A DNA stretch of 60,000 bases from Gnetum montanum (lineage: Eukaryota > Streptophyta > Gnetopsida > Gnetales > Gnetaceae), in assembly GCA_015680685.1 (NCBI GenBank), contig MNCI01004643.1, positions 226,263 to 286,262 on the forward strand. The letters run 5' to 3'. The translations under genes were made by a program, and so were the position numbers. Each line of letters opens with the position of its first letter. Positions within the stretch are counted from its first letter, which is position 1. Shown in pieces: positions 35,171 through 48,439 of this stretch. The notes beneath the pieces are model-generated. The model made no database searches and had not been told where the DNA came from. It saw nothing but the letters and a program-made list of their open reading frames with translations.

Positions 35171-37350
35171 TAACAACACAAAATAAATTTTAGTATAGAC
35201 TCACCCTAGAAGTCAAGTTAAAATATATGAATGCAGAACATAACAAATGTACTTTTGAAAAATAGCATAATGAGCTTGAACAAATTTTTCTTATGACAAC
35301 TAAGCAAGTTGTGTAATTACAATAACAAGGTGCTTATAAAACTTGGCTTGATAAGGATTGCATGCAAGCTAGACAAAATATTAAGAATGAAAATAAAAGT
35401 CATAAACAAAGTTTAGTTAAGACATACAAATGCTTAATTAGAACTTAGAGAAGGAAATTTATCAAGGAGCAATAGGAATATTTCGCTTACACCATTAAAA
35501 AGGAACCTAGATAGTTTTGACAATTTTTTCATTGTAAAGCCTCTTCATCATTTAATTTTTCTTTTCAATATATTTTCTCATTTTACAATAAATTATTTAT
35601 AGGAGAAGATGATAATTCTACTAGTCTTATAGCAAACACCTCTTCAATTTACTCTTAAGGAAGTCATAGAGGATATTAAAAATCTAGCATTTGGCAAAGC
35701 TACAAACTTATATGGTTTATATACAAAATTATTAACATGGGCAGGATGTGCTATTTATAGAGAAATTTCACACTAATTAAATGCAACAATGAAGCAAGAA
35801 TTATAAGGAGGATAAAAATAATTTAAACAATTATTGAATGATTGTTTTGAATAATATTTTTGCTAAAGTAGTTGGACACTCTACTAGGAAAGAGAATCAA
35901 TTTTCCAGCTAAAGGTAACTAGGTCAGGGTAAGGTATCAAGTAGGTTTTAGAAAAAATCACTCCACTATTGATCACTTATTTAATCTTAGGTGTTGCATG
36001 AAGTTTGCAAAAATGCCTAATAAAATTTTTTTAATTTATTTCATTAATTTTGCAAAAGCATATGATTCAATGATTTAAACAAAATTATGGTTGCACTTGC
36101 CTAAAATTGGTCTCCCTTCAAATTTGATTGAGCAACATAAATATTGTATGAGAAAGTGATTATTAAAATTACAAACAACAATTTAGAGACAAATTTTAAT
36201 TTTGGATTAAAATTAGAATTAAGCAATGTTTTCCACTTTCTCCAACTTTCTTTTGTATCTTTCTTGATTGAATGCAGAAATCATTACACAATGGACAAGA
36301 TAGTCATGTTGTCAAAATTAGATCCCAAGCAATGAATCTTCTATTATATGTAGATGATTCTTCCTTAATCTTCATTATTTCAAAAGGTATGCAAATATGT
36401 TGCAAATTTTAGAAAATTATTATCGTTTGTCTAGTCTTCAAGTGAATGTAGATAAAACCACATTGATTATTTGGGGCACGAGAAATTCCTTTTATAACTA
36501 TCATTTTAGAGATATCAATATGTAAATACTATATGCTTTTCAATATTTGGGCCTCATTTATATGACCAATTATATGTTGGGGAAGCATATAAAAAAAAAG
36601 TAGGAGGTTTCAAGCCTTTGTATGATTTCAAAAATAAGTGTAAGGATTTAGGACTCTAGGCTTGTGAGTTTAGAAGATAAATTTTACAGACTATCATTTA
36701 TCCTACTTTATTGCATGGATGCATTGTTCAGGGACCTAAACCCAATACTAAACTTTATAAAGATATTGAAAGAGTGTAAAAAACATTTCTTCTTAATGAG
36801 TTAAAGGTGAAGATGCAAACATATTACTCAATGCTATTATTTGAATGTGATTTATTACCTTTAGAAGTAGAAGCCTTATGTCATTTCATTGGATACACTC
36901 ATAAATTGCATATACTGAGGTAAGAAAAAGTCTCTAAAGTAGTTCTTGAGGATTTTCAAGATCGTGGTTAATATTTTTAGATGATGCATTGGTTGAAAAA
37001 AAATGGAATATCTCTCGCGAGAATGTGTAACAAACACTAAGCATATTTGTCAACTAGTCAAGGAGAAGGTTTTAACACATATGCAGGCTAATGTAGAAGG
37101 CAAGAGATAATTTTATTTACTTCACATTAGATCTAATAAACTAGATGTAGAAGCTCACCATCTCTATATTGTTATTCCAATCAAGTATTAGAATGCTACC
37201 AGCAAGCTTCAATGAAGTTTTCATCATCTTAGAATTGAAAGTGAAAGATGGATTCAACTCCCTTAAGAAGAGTACATTTATAGGTTATGTTGGTCAAGAG
37301 GCCTTGAAGATGAGCTACATGTGTTTCTTTCTTGTGTTGTGACAATCCAT
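35171..37350 (+). pseudogene. LINE reverse transcriptase and C-terminal Cys motif
   Basis: RT motifs: QVGFRKNHSTIDHLFNLR at about 35939, INFAKAYDSM at about 36042 (the usual Asp in the VDF position reads Asn), LLYVDDSSLI with YVDD at 36347-36358, and LQVNVDKTTLIIWG at about 36439. Towards the C-terminus LCWSRGLEDELHVFLSC at about 37280-37335 fits the Cys-His motif found at the end of many LINE proteins. The region between endonuclease and RT is colinear but full of stops. Confidence 0.75.
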
Positions 37351-37503
37351 TTGAGATTGCATCATAATGTTATAGTAAAAAATCTATCTCATTTGTTTTT
37401 AATTTCCCATTGGTTCTTTCTCAATTTGTAGAGTCTATCTTTATTTTTCATGAAAATATAATATTTGTCCAATAGATCCTATGGGCCTTAAGATGTAATA
37501 AAG

Positions 37504-37525
37504 CATCATTTCATTTCATTTCATA
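37504..37525 (+). repeat. LINE 3' tail, (ATTTC)n
   Basis: Three to four units of ATTTC follow TAATAAAGC. Short tandem tails like this mark the 3' end of LINE insertions primed at the target. Confidence 0.65.
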
Positions 37526-37770
37526 TAATAGTAATTAATATTACATGGATATTATAGATAAAATAATGCATTTACAATAGGGAAGTATTTTGTTACAATT
37601 TTGTTACAATTTTATTAAGTTTAGGATTCAAGGAAAACATTCTTTAGCCTAAGTCATACATTATTAATTTCTTTAATATCATCATCTTTATTTATGGTCA
37701 TCAAAGTAAACATATTTAAAATTTCAAATATTCCATAAATAAATAGTAAATCAAATGCAATGTAAAATTT

Positions 37771-37842
37771 GAAATTTTAAAAAGTTTCCCTGTGATCCTC
37801 CATGATTGTTATTGAAATTTTAAAAAGTGTCCATGTGATCCT
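37771..37842. repeat. Short direct duplication, 29-base units 43 bases apart
   Basis: 37771-37799 and 37814-37842 share GAAATTTTAAAAAGT and TGTGATCCT with three differences between. It lies just left of element G. Confidence 0.75.
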
Positions 37843-37864
37843 ACTGCATAATAATAAATCCATA

Positions 37865-39111
37865 TGATTGGGGTCCTAGCAGTTTTGACCAATGGGATTC
37901 ATCATATAGAGCAAAGTGTAATCTAATTGTAAGCTTCAAAGACAATGTTGAGTGGATTGCCAAGAACACTCATGTATATCATTACGTTCAATAAACATAA
38001 AAGAGATTATAATACATATGATACAAGGAAAAAATTCATGTTGCCATGGTAGAAAATATATAAAGTATTTATAATTTTATATTTTATGATTTATATGGAT
38101 TTTATAAATATTAGAATAAAATAATAATATACACATACACATCACAATCCCTTGTAGGAACAAGCATAATGCTTACAATCACTCACAAATGTCATAATCC
38201 CTTATGAGAAAGTTGTAACACCATACATAGAAAGTGATAAATGGCTCTTAGTCACAATCTCAATGTCCCAATACCATGTTCTATAGTTATGACCTCCTTG
38301 GATAAGGATGAATCATCACAACATGATAAAATAAAAATTACATAAATATTTTTAATGTTTTGATGTTTAAGGCATTAATGGTATAATAAGGGAAAAACAT
38401 TATCTTTATTCACTATGCAAACACTGAACTCTACATCAATTAAACAATTTTAGGCTACATAAGTAAAATAGCACTCTAATAAAGTCTAGCCACACTTATA
38501 AAAGCAAAAAATCAAAATATATACACAAACAAGCAAAATAATTAACTTACCTAAGAAAGGAACAATTCTCCATACAAATCAAACATCAAAGGCCAAAATG
38601 AGATGTATAAGTATGCTAAGATATGTGTGAGAGGTCATCCCAAGTATTTAGAGTTTATGTAATATAATGGTGGAGGTTTTTCAAAACCCATGTATCAAAG
38701 AAGGTCTGTCAACAAAGCCTAAGCCAATCGAATCAATTTTTTGTAATTTGGACCTAAACTTAGGTAAGTAAGGGGTGCATTGACATAGGGATGTTGATGT
38801 AGAAGGGTGCATTAGAGTAAGGGAGTCAACATGCCCCTTTTCCCTTTTTCAAGACTCTAAGTGTTGATCCTATATGCAATACAGAATTCAAGGGAACATG
38901 TCAAAAGAACCTCAAGGTTTCCTCCAAAATGTCCTAAGCAACTTGAGACATGAAAAAACCCAAAATTATGATATGAAAGGCAAGGGAGCATACTTGGGAG
39001 ATGCAAACCATAACTAAACACACTAGGACTATAAACACAGTGCACATGAAACACTTACCAAGTACAATACTTTAATAATCAACTTACAAACTACCACTAG
39101 ATATCTCATCA
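37865..39111 (-). repeat. 3' LTR of element G (about 1.25 kb)
   Basis: It runs from TGATTGGGGTCC to GATATCTCATCA and is aligned with 43461-44610 (for example GCCAAGAACACTCATGTATAT in both). On the minus strand it is followed inward by CTCAATTGTGTGAGAA, a decayed polypurine tract. Confidence 0.8.
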
Positions 39112-42100
39112 TTCTCACACAATTGAGTAAAGCTAGTCTTATAGCTTTAATACCCAAGACATAAAAATAGGGGCTATAACATGAGAATATTAATGTAGAG
39201 GAATTAAAAATGTATAATATAAACCATGACTATCTTATAGTATAAGTCATCTCACTAAGAAGTACTAGGGGGTATGGCTCAAGATAAAATTCACTAACAT
39301 GCCTACATGGAGCTGGAAGAAGTTGGAAGTATAGGGTATGGACATGTGAAAATCTTTGTAGCTACACCTCAAGGTCCATTACCCTAGCCTCATGGATGGA
39401 TCTCTATCATACACCATTCATGCCTACACCTGCTTCCAAGTCATCCTTTTTAAAATTATCTCCTGCTATATCCTCTAACACTTGTTCAAGAGATCTTGTT
39501 AGGCACATGCTCAACTTGAAGATCTCTCTCTTAAGGGAGGTCCCTTATGTATAGGTTTTGGATATACTAATTGATGTTATTTCTCCTCTTATTCCAAGAC
39601 TGATGGTTCTCTTGAAAGGCCATAGATCAACGACTAAATTCTCACAATCTTTACCTAAGTAGGTCTATAGAATCCTGAGTGCAATCACCTAAGCATGATG
39701 AGTTGTAAAAATGTTAAAAATCAAGTGATATCTCTAAGGCATTATACTAGCATGACAAAAAATAACCATAGAAACAATGATAAGTATATCCCTCATAGCC
39801 ATGAGAGAATCAAAACAAGCATGGATAAGTAAAAATAAGATGGAAATAATTTAAATAACTACAAAAATTACAAACTACATATAGAAATCAATGCCTCTTC
39901 CCTACAACTAAGTTACAAGATAACTAGCTTGAACCACATGAAAAATGCCAATGGAAAAAATAAGAGTAAATGTTCAAGAAAATTTTAGGAATATTACCAA
40001 GAATTGAATCAAATAAGCCACAACAGTAGCTAGGAGACTAAAACTATAATATCTTATCTTGGATGACATCCAAACTCATGGAATTTCAATCACAATGTCA
40101 AATTTGTTCATTCCCATGATCCAAGAACTAGGAAAGAGGGGTTAGAAAAATGGATGATAAATAGGATACCACAAGGTCAAAAAAATAGGCATAAGTGAGG
40201 TGAGCTAAGAATATTTTTTCATGATCAAACCTTGAAGCTTGTAGAGTTGACACAAAGATAAGTAAAAGATCAATCATATTTTTTATGTCATGCAACTACT
40301 ATCATCACTGGAAGATAACCTTGAGCTCACTTGCTCATAATGCTAAGCCACCAAGGATTCACAAGTAGGTCCTTCCCATAGTAGGCACCTATCATTCTTG
40401 CCCTTGTAAAAGCCATTGATAGAACACCCATGGATTTTGAATAATTAGTAAGGCAGAAACATCAAATGTAATTATATCTTCTTGAATGATCAAATCTCAT
40501 CCTTCACTTTATCTAATCAACTTCCTAGCATACACAATAATGCACAAGAATGGAAAGAAATAGATTGAGAATGAATGATGAACAAGAGAAAGAAGATGAG
40601 ATTGAGACATCATTGGATTTAGGGCCAACCATTCAATTAGATTTTGAAAGCACATGAGCACATTCTACACCTCATGAAAGATTAACCGATGCATTCCTTC
40701 ACTGCTACTCATCCACATAATAGGGATAGATCTCCAAGTTCCACTTTTGAGTGTAAGATCATACCTACCACTACCAATTTCATCTAGCCTTGATTATTCC
40801 ACAATCAAACCATTGGTAAAACCAAACCAAGTCAATGTGACGCAAATCATTTAGAAATCAAGATTCTAGTTTTTTTTCCTCCATCCATGCATGTATGCAC
40901 AATAGGTTTTCCAAATTTTACTTTATTGAAAACCTCTCATTGATCCCTCTAGCTATGCTAACTAGTTATAATTCCAACAATGATTGCAATACCATGACCA
41001 AGAAATTAGATTTTCATAATTTAGATATGATCATGGTTTTTATTAAGAGTTATGATCTTGATCCTTAAAAAAAAATGGGTTCAAAAATTAAGTAGAAGCA
41101 ACATTTAATATTACAAAAGTTCACTAATAAAGATACTTCTAGGCATTCATGACCATGGGTAAGTATGAGCACGAGATTATCTTGGATTGTTACCTTTTGG
41201 GAGACAAGTGATATAGGCATCAAGTTGAACATAAAAAAAGACTTGAATAAGTATTGGTTCAACCACTCATTTTGGTCTTAATTTGAGCAATCATAATGTC
41301 AATCTAGGATGGTAAAAATACCAATTTTCATTGACTAAAGCTTGAAATATTATCACTCTTCCAGTCACCTCTTCTTCTTTAGTTAATTTTCAAGATTTTT
41401 TCCTTTTTGCCCCTTTTTTATTCATTTTTAGTCATATGTATATTATTTTTTTCATTCATTTTTTCATATTTTTTTCATGAGAAGAATATTTTTGAATGGT
41501 GAGTGAAAATCATGAGAATGATTAGAGTGCTAGATCATGACCTGGAGTCTTTGACTTGCCTAAACATGAGAATGCACCCCTCACTGCATGACACACATAG
41601 GTCCATAAGATCATGAACCTCTTCTAACCAGGGTGGCTAGGCATGGCAAACACATGCATCTTGTCTAATCACATCAATCAAACACATCTAGTGGTCATAA
41701 TAACCCTTGATAACACACCCTTTCCTTGATAGTGATCAACCACTGATTGAGAATTCTAGAGCTTACATCTTAAGGTGTGGATCCACTAGCTATCCACAGT
41801 TCTAATAGCAGTAGCTTCAACAACTCATTATGTGAGTCTTAGCTCCCTACTAAATTTGAGTCTAATTCATGAGTGATAGATACAAGAAAGTGGGTGGATG
41901 ATTATTTTTGCATGACATTTCATCGATTAAGGCTTCATTTTACACCCATTTAGCACTCTTGCATAATCATCACATCTATAACTCACCCATCCACTGCTAG
42001 CTTATTGGGTGAGCATTCATAAAGCACATTAATTAATTTTCCATGTACACAAAAAAACATAATTGAAAGAATATAAAAAATAAAAATTGATAAATTTTTA

Positions 42101-43441
42101 ATATCAAAAATAAATACACAAAAAAATCACAATCAAGAAATATCAAACCAAAATTGATAGATCTGAATGCTCAAAAACATGCATACCAAATCACACCAAA
42201 ACAAAAGAGAAGAAAATTAGAGAATAATATATCATTAGCTTTAAAAAATATGTACACAAAAATATACATCAAACAAATAATCATACTCTACCATTAAAGC
42301 CATTACATGGAGAACTCTTCCTCCATGATTGAGTTTAATGCTACCACTTGGTAACCTCCATGATTAAGTTACCTCATAGCATTCTAGGTGTTAAACTTAT
42401 TCTTTAGAATCATACTCTCCTTGGTTCCATTTCTTTGACGATAATGGTGAGAAAGGGGATAAGCATGAATACTCACATATAGTTATATATATATTTTTCT
42501 TTTACAAAAATGCTTTTATCTATGAGGTGATGAAGTTTGTTTCATGGAAGAAACATGATTATTGTGGTACTACCCAATAGTACATGATGATGAAAAATGA
42601 GGGTAGTACCTAGCATTAAGAAATTGGACATGTTCCCATTGTGGCTAATTTAAACTTTCCTCTTGTAGTAATATAGAAGGTCATGATAGACATTGTTGAA
42701 TTTGTGACTGCTAAAATAGTTATGGCAAATATGGCCAATATTGATGGGGCATTACATAAGGTATTTGGTTCATTAGCTACTATGTTTCATGATAGTAAGG
42801 AGGACGACATGAGAAAGATTGTTATGATGTAGAGGAAACACTTCATGGTGCCAAGCTCCAAGGATTAATTTTCATTCCTTATTGAGATTTTGGCTAACAA
42901 AGTGGACTAAGAGGATAAGAAATTTGATTAGGTAAAGACCTCTCATCCTTTGTTTTACTTTGACCACTCCTACCTTGTGGTGTAATTTCCTTCAAAGCTA
43001 CTTCAATAACTTTATTTTGAAATCCTTAAGACATGAAATCATCTTTTCATTTAACACATCCAAAACCTTGTCAATAGCATACTCTAATTGTTGGGATGAC
43101 AATGGTTTGTAATCTATCAAATCTTCAATAAATCCTTGATTAGACAAAGCCTCCATGAAGGTGGTAGATGTAGCTTCTCTAGGCTCTTTGCAAAATTTTT
43201 GATGCACATCATGTTATCATTCCATTTTGTCTCGATGAAATTTCATCATGATACGAAGTGCCCCTTCATTCATGGTGTTTTTGAAAGTGGTTTGAACCAA
43301 TTGAGGTTTCTACTTTAATCAAATTTTATTACTTAATTTATCCATGGTTACTTTAGTCCTTTATTTTCTACAAAGTCAACAACTTAAAAAAAAGGAAAAA
43401 TTATACATATACAAGTATTTTAAAATAATTCATCAATGCCA
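39112..43441 (-). other. Internal region of element G
   Basis: No coding region that I can recognise. AGGTCCTTCCCATAGTAGGC near 40370 matches the spacer block of A, C, D and E. A 69-codon minus-strand open stretch at 42998-43207 near the primer site has no motif I recognise. Confidence 0.5.
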
Positions 43442-43459
43442 TTCCTGACAACAGCATCA
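43442..43459 (-). promoter_or_regulatory. Primer binding site of element G, decayed tRNA-Asp type
   Basis: TTCCTGACAACAGCATCA is followed by one base and the LTR start TGATGAGG. It differs from the tRNA-Asp end mainly by transitions. Confidence 0.65.
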
Positions 43460-43460
43460 A

Positions 43461-44610
43461 TGATGAGGTCCTTTTGGTTTTGACCAATGGAATTTATCAT
43501 ACATAAAGCAATGTGATCTGGTCATAAGCTTTGAAGATAATTTTGAGTGGATCGCCAAGAACACTCATGTATATTATTGCATTCAATAGATATAGAACAT
43601 ATTACTATACATATAATACAAGGAAAAGGTTGTGTTGCCACAGTAGGCAATACAAAAAATATTTATAATTTTATATTTTATGATTTTTTTGGATTTTATA
43701 AATATTATAATAAAACAATAATAAACACACATGCATCATAATCCCTTATGGGATAAGTGCAATATCACACATAAAAAGCAATAAATGGCTCTTAGTCACA
43801 ACCTCAATGATCCAACATCATGATGTATAGTTATGACCTCCATGGATAAAGATGACTTGTCATAGCTTATAAAATGGAAATTAAATAAATATTTGTAATG
43901 TTTTAATGTTTAAAGTATCAATGTTAGAATAATGGAAAACCATGAGCTTTGTTCACTACACAAACATTGGACTTTACATTGATCAAATGGATTCAAGTTA
44001 CATTAGCAAGGTATCACTTTGACAAGGTCTAGTCACACTTGTGAAAGTGATGAATTAAAATAAACACAAATAAGAAAAAAATCAAATTACCTAAGGGAAA
44101 AAGAGGTCTTCATACAAACTAGTGCCAAAAGCCAAAATGAAATGTCTAAGGATGCTAAGATGTGTGTGACATATCATCTCAAGTATTTATAGTTTTCACA
44201 ATGTGATAGTGGAGGTTGTTAGTGCCTAGGCATCAATGGAGGTCTATCAACATAGCCTAAGCTAATCATATCACACTTTTGGTACTTGAACCCAAAATTG
44301 GGCAAGTAGGGAGTGTGCTGATGCAGGAGAGTCAACACAACCCCTTGCCAAGATCCCAAGTGTTGATCCTAGATGAAACGCAAAATCCAAAGGAACATGT
44401 CAAAAGGACTTCAAGGTGTCCAAACGAGGTTGAAAACATCCTAAGCAGCTTAAGACATGCACAAAACCAAAACGTATGACACAAAAGGATAAGAAGCATA
44501 CTTGGGAGACACAAATTACAATTGAAAAGGCTTAGACTATAAACACAAGGCACATGATCCCAAGTCCAAGGCTTATAATTGACTTACAAATTGCCACTAA
44601 ATGTCTCATA
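43461..44610 (-). repeat. 5' LTR of element G (about 1.15 kb)
   Basis: It starts TGATGAGGTCC and ends ATGTCTCATA, aligned with the left copy over its length with frequent substitutions and small indels, so the insertion is old. Confidence 0.8.
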
Positions 44611-45419
44611 ACGATAACATTTTTTAGAGTGATATCTACATTGTTTGCAATTTTTTCCTAAACCATGTTGCTATTGATGTCTCTATTGCAAATGCTCATA
44701 TTAAAGTACTTCTATTAGCATGTACTTTATTTTTTAAATAATATATTTTGAAAATAAAAAATTTGTGTTCAAGTTTAAATGTTTAATAGAACTAATTTTG
44801 ATACATTATTTCAAAACAATGGAGTATTTTCCCCAAGAGATTCTACTTGTTGATTGAAATTCAAGTTTTAAGAATGAACGTTTATAGAATTTATGGCTAG
44901 TTGATAACTTGCTTTGCTCATTATAATTGAATTTTCGACCTTGTGTTTTTATGTTGAGACTCTTAACCAATAGGCTAACATCATATAGATTTAAGAATTT
45001 TCTTGAATCAACTATAAGAAGTTTACAATAAGAATTTTTCACTAAATGTTGTTAAAACTATAATAAAATTAGGTCATTTAATTTTTATGTACATGGAATC
45101 AACAATTATTAAACTTTATTACTACAATATGTTATTAAGCTAAAACAATATTGTCAAAAAATAATATTTTTGAAGAAGTGTTATTTTCATCATATTCTTG
45201 TTATTCTACAAAAACTAATATCTTTACAGAAGTCTTAAAATAGTGAGTATTACCTATTTAATGCATAGGTGGTGCTATTTCTAGCTTAAGGGACCATTGT
45301 CAGTCTCTTAAAGTTTGAAAATAAATTCTTTCTTTTTCTATTTCATTGGTGGCCTCTTATTGATTAATAATTCAATGGATGGACTTACTTATTTTTAACA
45401 TTTTTCTCATGTGACCCCT
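44611..45419. other. Unassigned AT-rich sequence
   Basis: I see no gene or named repeat. The right end may be the decayed downstream part of the gag remnant that follows. Confidence 0.4.
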
Positions 45420-46403
45420 TTATCCCTTTTACAAGCCATGGAATCTTTACCCTTAGAAATATTACGAGCTCTATTGTAGCTATGGAGTTCTTTTTCAACC
45501 TTACGAGCTAACTCAAAAGCCTCATCCAAAGTTTGAAGCTTATAAAATGTAAGATTTTGTTGATATTTCTTCTTCAATACATATTAGAAGTTTGAAGCTT
45601 GTTCATACTCATTCTAATGAACCTTACCTTATTGGAAAGCTTTCCAAAAATCCATGTAATATTGTTTTATAATTTTCTTACATCGTTTTCTACATTTTAG
45701 CCTTTGAAGGACTTTTTTTCTTTGTTGGGTCTTCTCAAATTTTTTCTTGAGCATAAATTGCATAAGAGACCAATTCTTAATTGGAGTCTCATGACTTACA
45801 ACATTAGCATGACTCTCTTTTCCCCACCAAACTTGTGTCATATCTTCAAGCTTTATCTCAACATATCACATCTTTTAATGATCTTCTATATCTTCAAGCT
45901 TAAAATATTTCTTCAACAACTTGATCCAAGAAAGAAAATATTTAATAACTTCTATTCTATTAAACGTTTTTACTTCAACATGGGGCAATCTAGAAGCATG
46001 CCTAAATGCTCTAGTAAAAATAAGCTCAATTCCTTTACTTGGATTTCCTTGAGGCTTCTAAGTACATTCCTTCTTTTAATTTTCCTAAAAACATGAATCC
46101 ATGATACTTGTTCTCAACACTTCAAGTATGAGAAACCTCATTTTCTTATCTCTTATTCTTTCTAAAGTTTTCATGCTTAAAAGGAATGTCATCTTTAAGA
46201 GGTGGCATGGATGAATGTTTTGATGAAGAGGTCCTTAGTGAAGATGTCCTTAAGTTATTATCTTATCTAGATGCCCTTGATGATGTAGGATGTTATTTGT
46301 TCTCTTCTAGCTTCTCAAGTTTGTTCAAAATGTACTTGAGAGGATTTCTCTTGTCTTCCATATCTTTAGCTAAAGCCTGGATTATCTTCTTCTTTGATGT
46401 CAT
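45420..46403 (-). pseudogene. gag: gag remnant of another Ty3/gypsy element (H)
   Basis: The ATG at 46403 begins MTSKKKIIQALAKDMED, followed by a Ser-rich stretch. The capsid core includes QVWWGKESHANVVSHE, IKNWSLMQFMLKKKF and IIKQYYMDFWKAFQ (45841-45629), the usual WW, W-x-x-M and Y-x-x-F landmarks of plant retrotransposon gag. After a break, LQTLDEAFELARKVEKEL continues to about 45480. No zinc knuckle, pol, LTR or primer site was found. It is unlike the gag of A, C, D and E. Confidence 0.65.
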
Positions 46404-47265
46404 GATGGAAATGAACTAAAGGTAAAATATATAATTACCCACAAATAAATATCAAAGGATTAAGAGACCCACAAGGAGAATTAGAGTACCCCAAAAGTAA
46501 CCAATTAGTAATTACTCAAATCCTCATTGAAATAAGCCTAAAGCTTTTAAATCCTAGCTAATTTAAGCTCATGGATATTACAATTTCCAAAATAATTAAT
46601 CATTTAATAACCAAAAGGAGTTATTAAAATCCTAATTGATGATTGATGGACTAGACCCTATGCACAATCATATGATACATAAGCATTGCAAGTGATGGTA
46701 TCATAATCCATAGAAGAAACTTGTGTGATGTCTAGATAGTTATGTTGTACCTAGTGTGGTTTTAAGGTCTTTCCATTGGGAATTAAGCATTACATTCTCC
46801 AAATACATCATCATAAGACATATTCTCAGTTATTAAGAACCATTAGGAAGCATCTAAATTCATAATCAAACTTATGGACTAAATTTTTCAAGATCTCTAA
46901 AAAAACTCTAAAACCAAAATTTTTCAAAGTGTTGGAGCTAGCCAAGGTGAAATGTTTTGAAGTGTTGGAGCTATTGTAGATTCTACATCATGTAGGACCA
47001 CCAATGATATATCTTACACTTCCTTGACATCATAAAATTGAAATTTGACAAATTTGGCAATTTGACCTTGGGATCCCAAGGCCAAAATTTTTCTCAATGT
47101 TGGAGGTAATTAGATATCAAATTAGATTTTCTTCGACACTGCAGCACAAAACCTCCCAAATATAACCTTTCAAGGAACTTTTTTTTACCTTTAGAGGTCC
47201 CCAAGGATCATTTGAAGTCATATCCCAACTTTTTAACATTAATTCCAGCAACTTTGGAAAAATCC
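46404..47265. other. Unassigned sequence upstream of the H gag
   Basis: It would hold the leader and LTR of H if these survive, but no primer site is visible. GTTGGAGCTA occurs twice near 46930 and 46967. Confidence 0.35.
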
Positions 47266-47745
47266 AAAAAATTGTCAAAATTTTTTCTAACTTTGGGGAC
47301 TAACGCTAATGCTACATCAATGTAACATTGGTATCACCATCACTAGAACTTACAAATCTCACCAAAAATATGTTTTGACATGAACCATGGATCCATAAAA
47401 TCAAGATGACTCATTGACAGTAGTTTTGGCACTCTAGGCTTCCAGAATTTGCACATTTTCACAAGCTTTTTGAAACTTGGAAAATTAGCATTTTTAAACA
47501 AGTATGGAACACTGGTAAGATTGGAACTCATCTCAACATCTTTAAATCATCCCATATATCACATTCATAGCTTTCCACTAGTCTATGGATCTCTCAACAC
47601 TTCAAAATTACCATCCAGATGTATTTCAAGGTCAATTTTCGCCTTTCTGGAGTTAGAATTTTTAGTTGGAAAAATTGTCAAATTTTTTTTATAACTCTAG
47701 GAATTGACATTGACACTGCATCAATGTTAGCATTAGCATTAATGC
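47266..47745. repeat. Diverged direct repeat, about 400 bp apart
   Basis: About 47266-47333 and 47665-47735 share AAAATTGTCAAA, a T-rich stretch, then GGAATT/GGGACT, ACTGCATCAATG/GCTACATCAATG and GTTAGCATT/GTAACATTG. The sequence between is weakly similar to what lies before, so this may be a decayed tandem pair. Confidence 0.4.
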
Positions 47746-47908
47746 CAATGTCAGTGTCAATGTCAGCATCAATTTTTGCATCATGTTTACAAGTTGTCAC
47801 GTTCACTAAAACCAAAGACTAAACTTGCTATTTTCAAACTTAATGATAAGTTACACTTAAATTCAAGTTCAATTTTAGCAACCATAAGTTAAATTTAGTG
47901 ACATTAGG

Positions 47909-47918
47909 CCTATAAATA
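47909..47918 (+). promoter_or_regulatory. TATA-box-like CCTATAAATA
   Basis: GGCCTATAAATACAAGC is a good plant TATA context, but no gene follows. It may belong to an unrecognised LTR. Confidence 0.25.
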
Positions 47919-48439
47919 CAAGCTCAAAACACAAGTTTGAGGTAAGATATTTTGAGATTTGAGAGGAGTTTTCAAATTTCAAGTAATTAAAAGCATAAGT
48001 GCTTGTCACCACCATAGCTCTTGTGTGCTCCTCAACCACCTTCAACACCTTTTTCACATTCAACGTCACTTCCAGAGATAGAATGAATTTTTTCAGCTCC
48101 CATGTCAATGATAGGAATCTCAGTCAAAAAAGCCCTATTTTGACCCGAAATTGACTTTGAATCACATCTATGGCTTCTCCATCCATCACCTAACCCTCTA
48201 GAGGTTTAATTCCATCCTCCAAATCTATATTTTACTTAAGATCTGAGATTTTTTTATCCATTCTATCACACTTACGCTTTTCTCCCATCATTTATAGTTT
48301 GGCCATCCATAGGAGGCAAATGCTTCACAACTCATCAATAAAGTATTTTACTATTTGGAAAAGGATTTGGAACCTTTTCCTCATATCAAAGAATCTCATT
48401 TCTATTATTCTACACTTGTTTATTTTCATTCTATACCTA

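Larger units (their letters stand above)
34380..37540 (+). mobile_element. LINE (non-LTR retrotransposon), degraded
   Basis: Plus-strand order of endonuclease, RT and C-terminal Cys-His motif, followed by AATAAAG and an (ATTTC)n tail near 37500-37525. Many stops. ORF1 was not recognised. Confidence 0.78.
37865..44610 (-). mobile_element. Element G: LTR element of the same broad family without recognisable pol
   Basis: Two direct LTR copies of about 1.2 kb flank 4.3 kb. A tRNA-Asp-like primer site adjoins the right LTR and a degenerate polypurine tract adjoins the left, so the element points to the minus strand. The internal part contains the family's spacer block but no gag, protease, RT or integrase that I can identify. 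It is the most decayed member. Confidence 0.72.

Noticed and set aside
42660-42960. Plus-strand stretch reading VTAKIVMANMANIDGALHK
   Set aside because: It has stops soon after, no recognisable motif and no homologous copy in the window, and it lies antisense in element G.
46186-46419. Plus-strand open frame MSSLRGGMDECFDEEV
   Set aside because: It is antisense to the N-terminal part of the H gag, whose start and core are recognisable on the minus strand.
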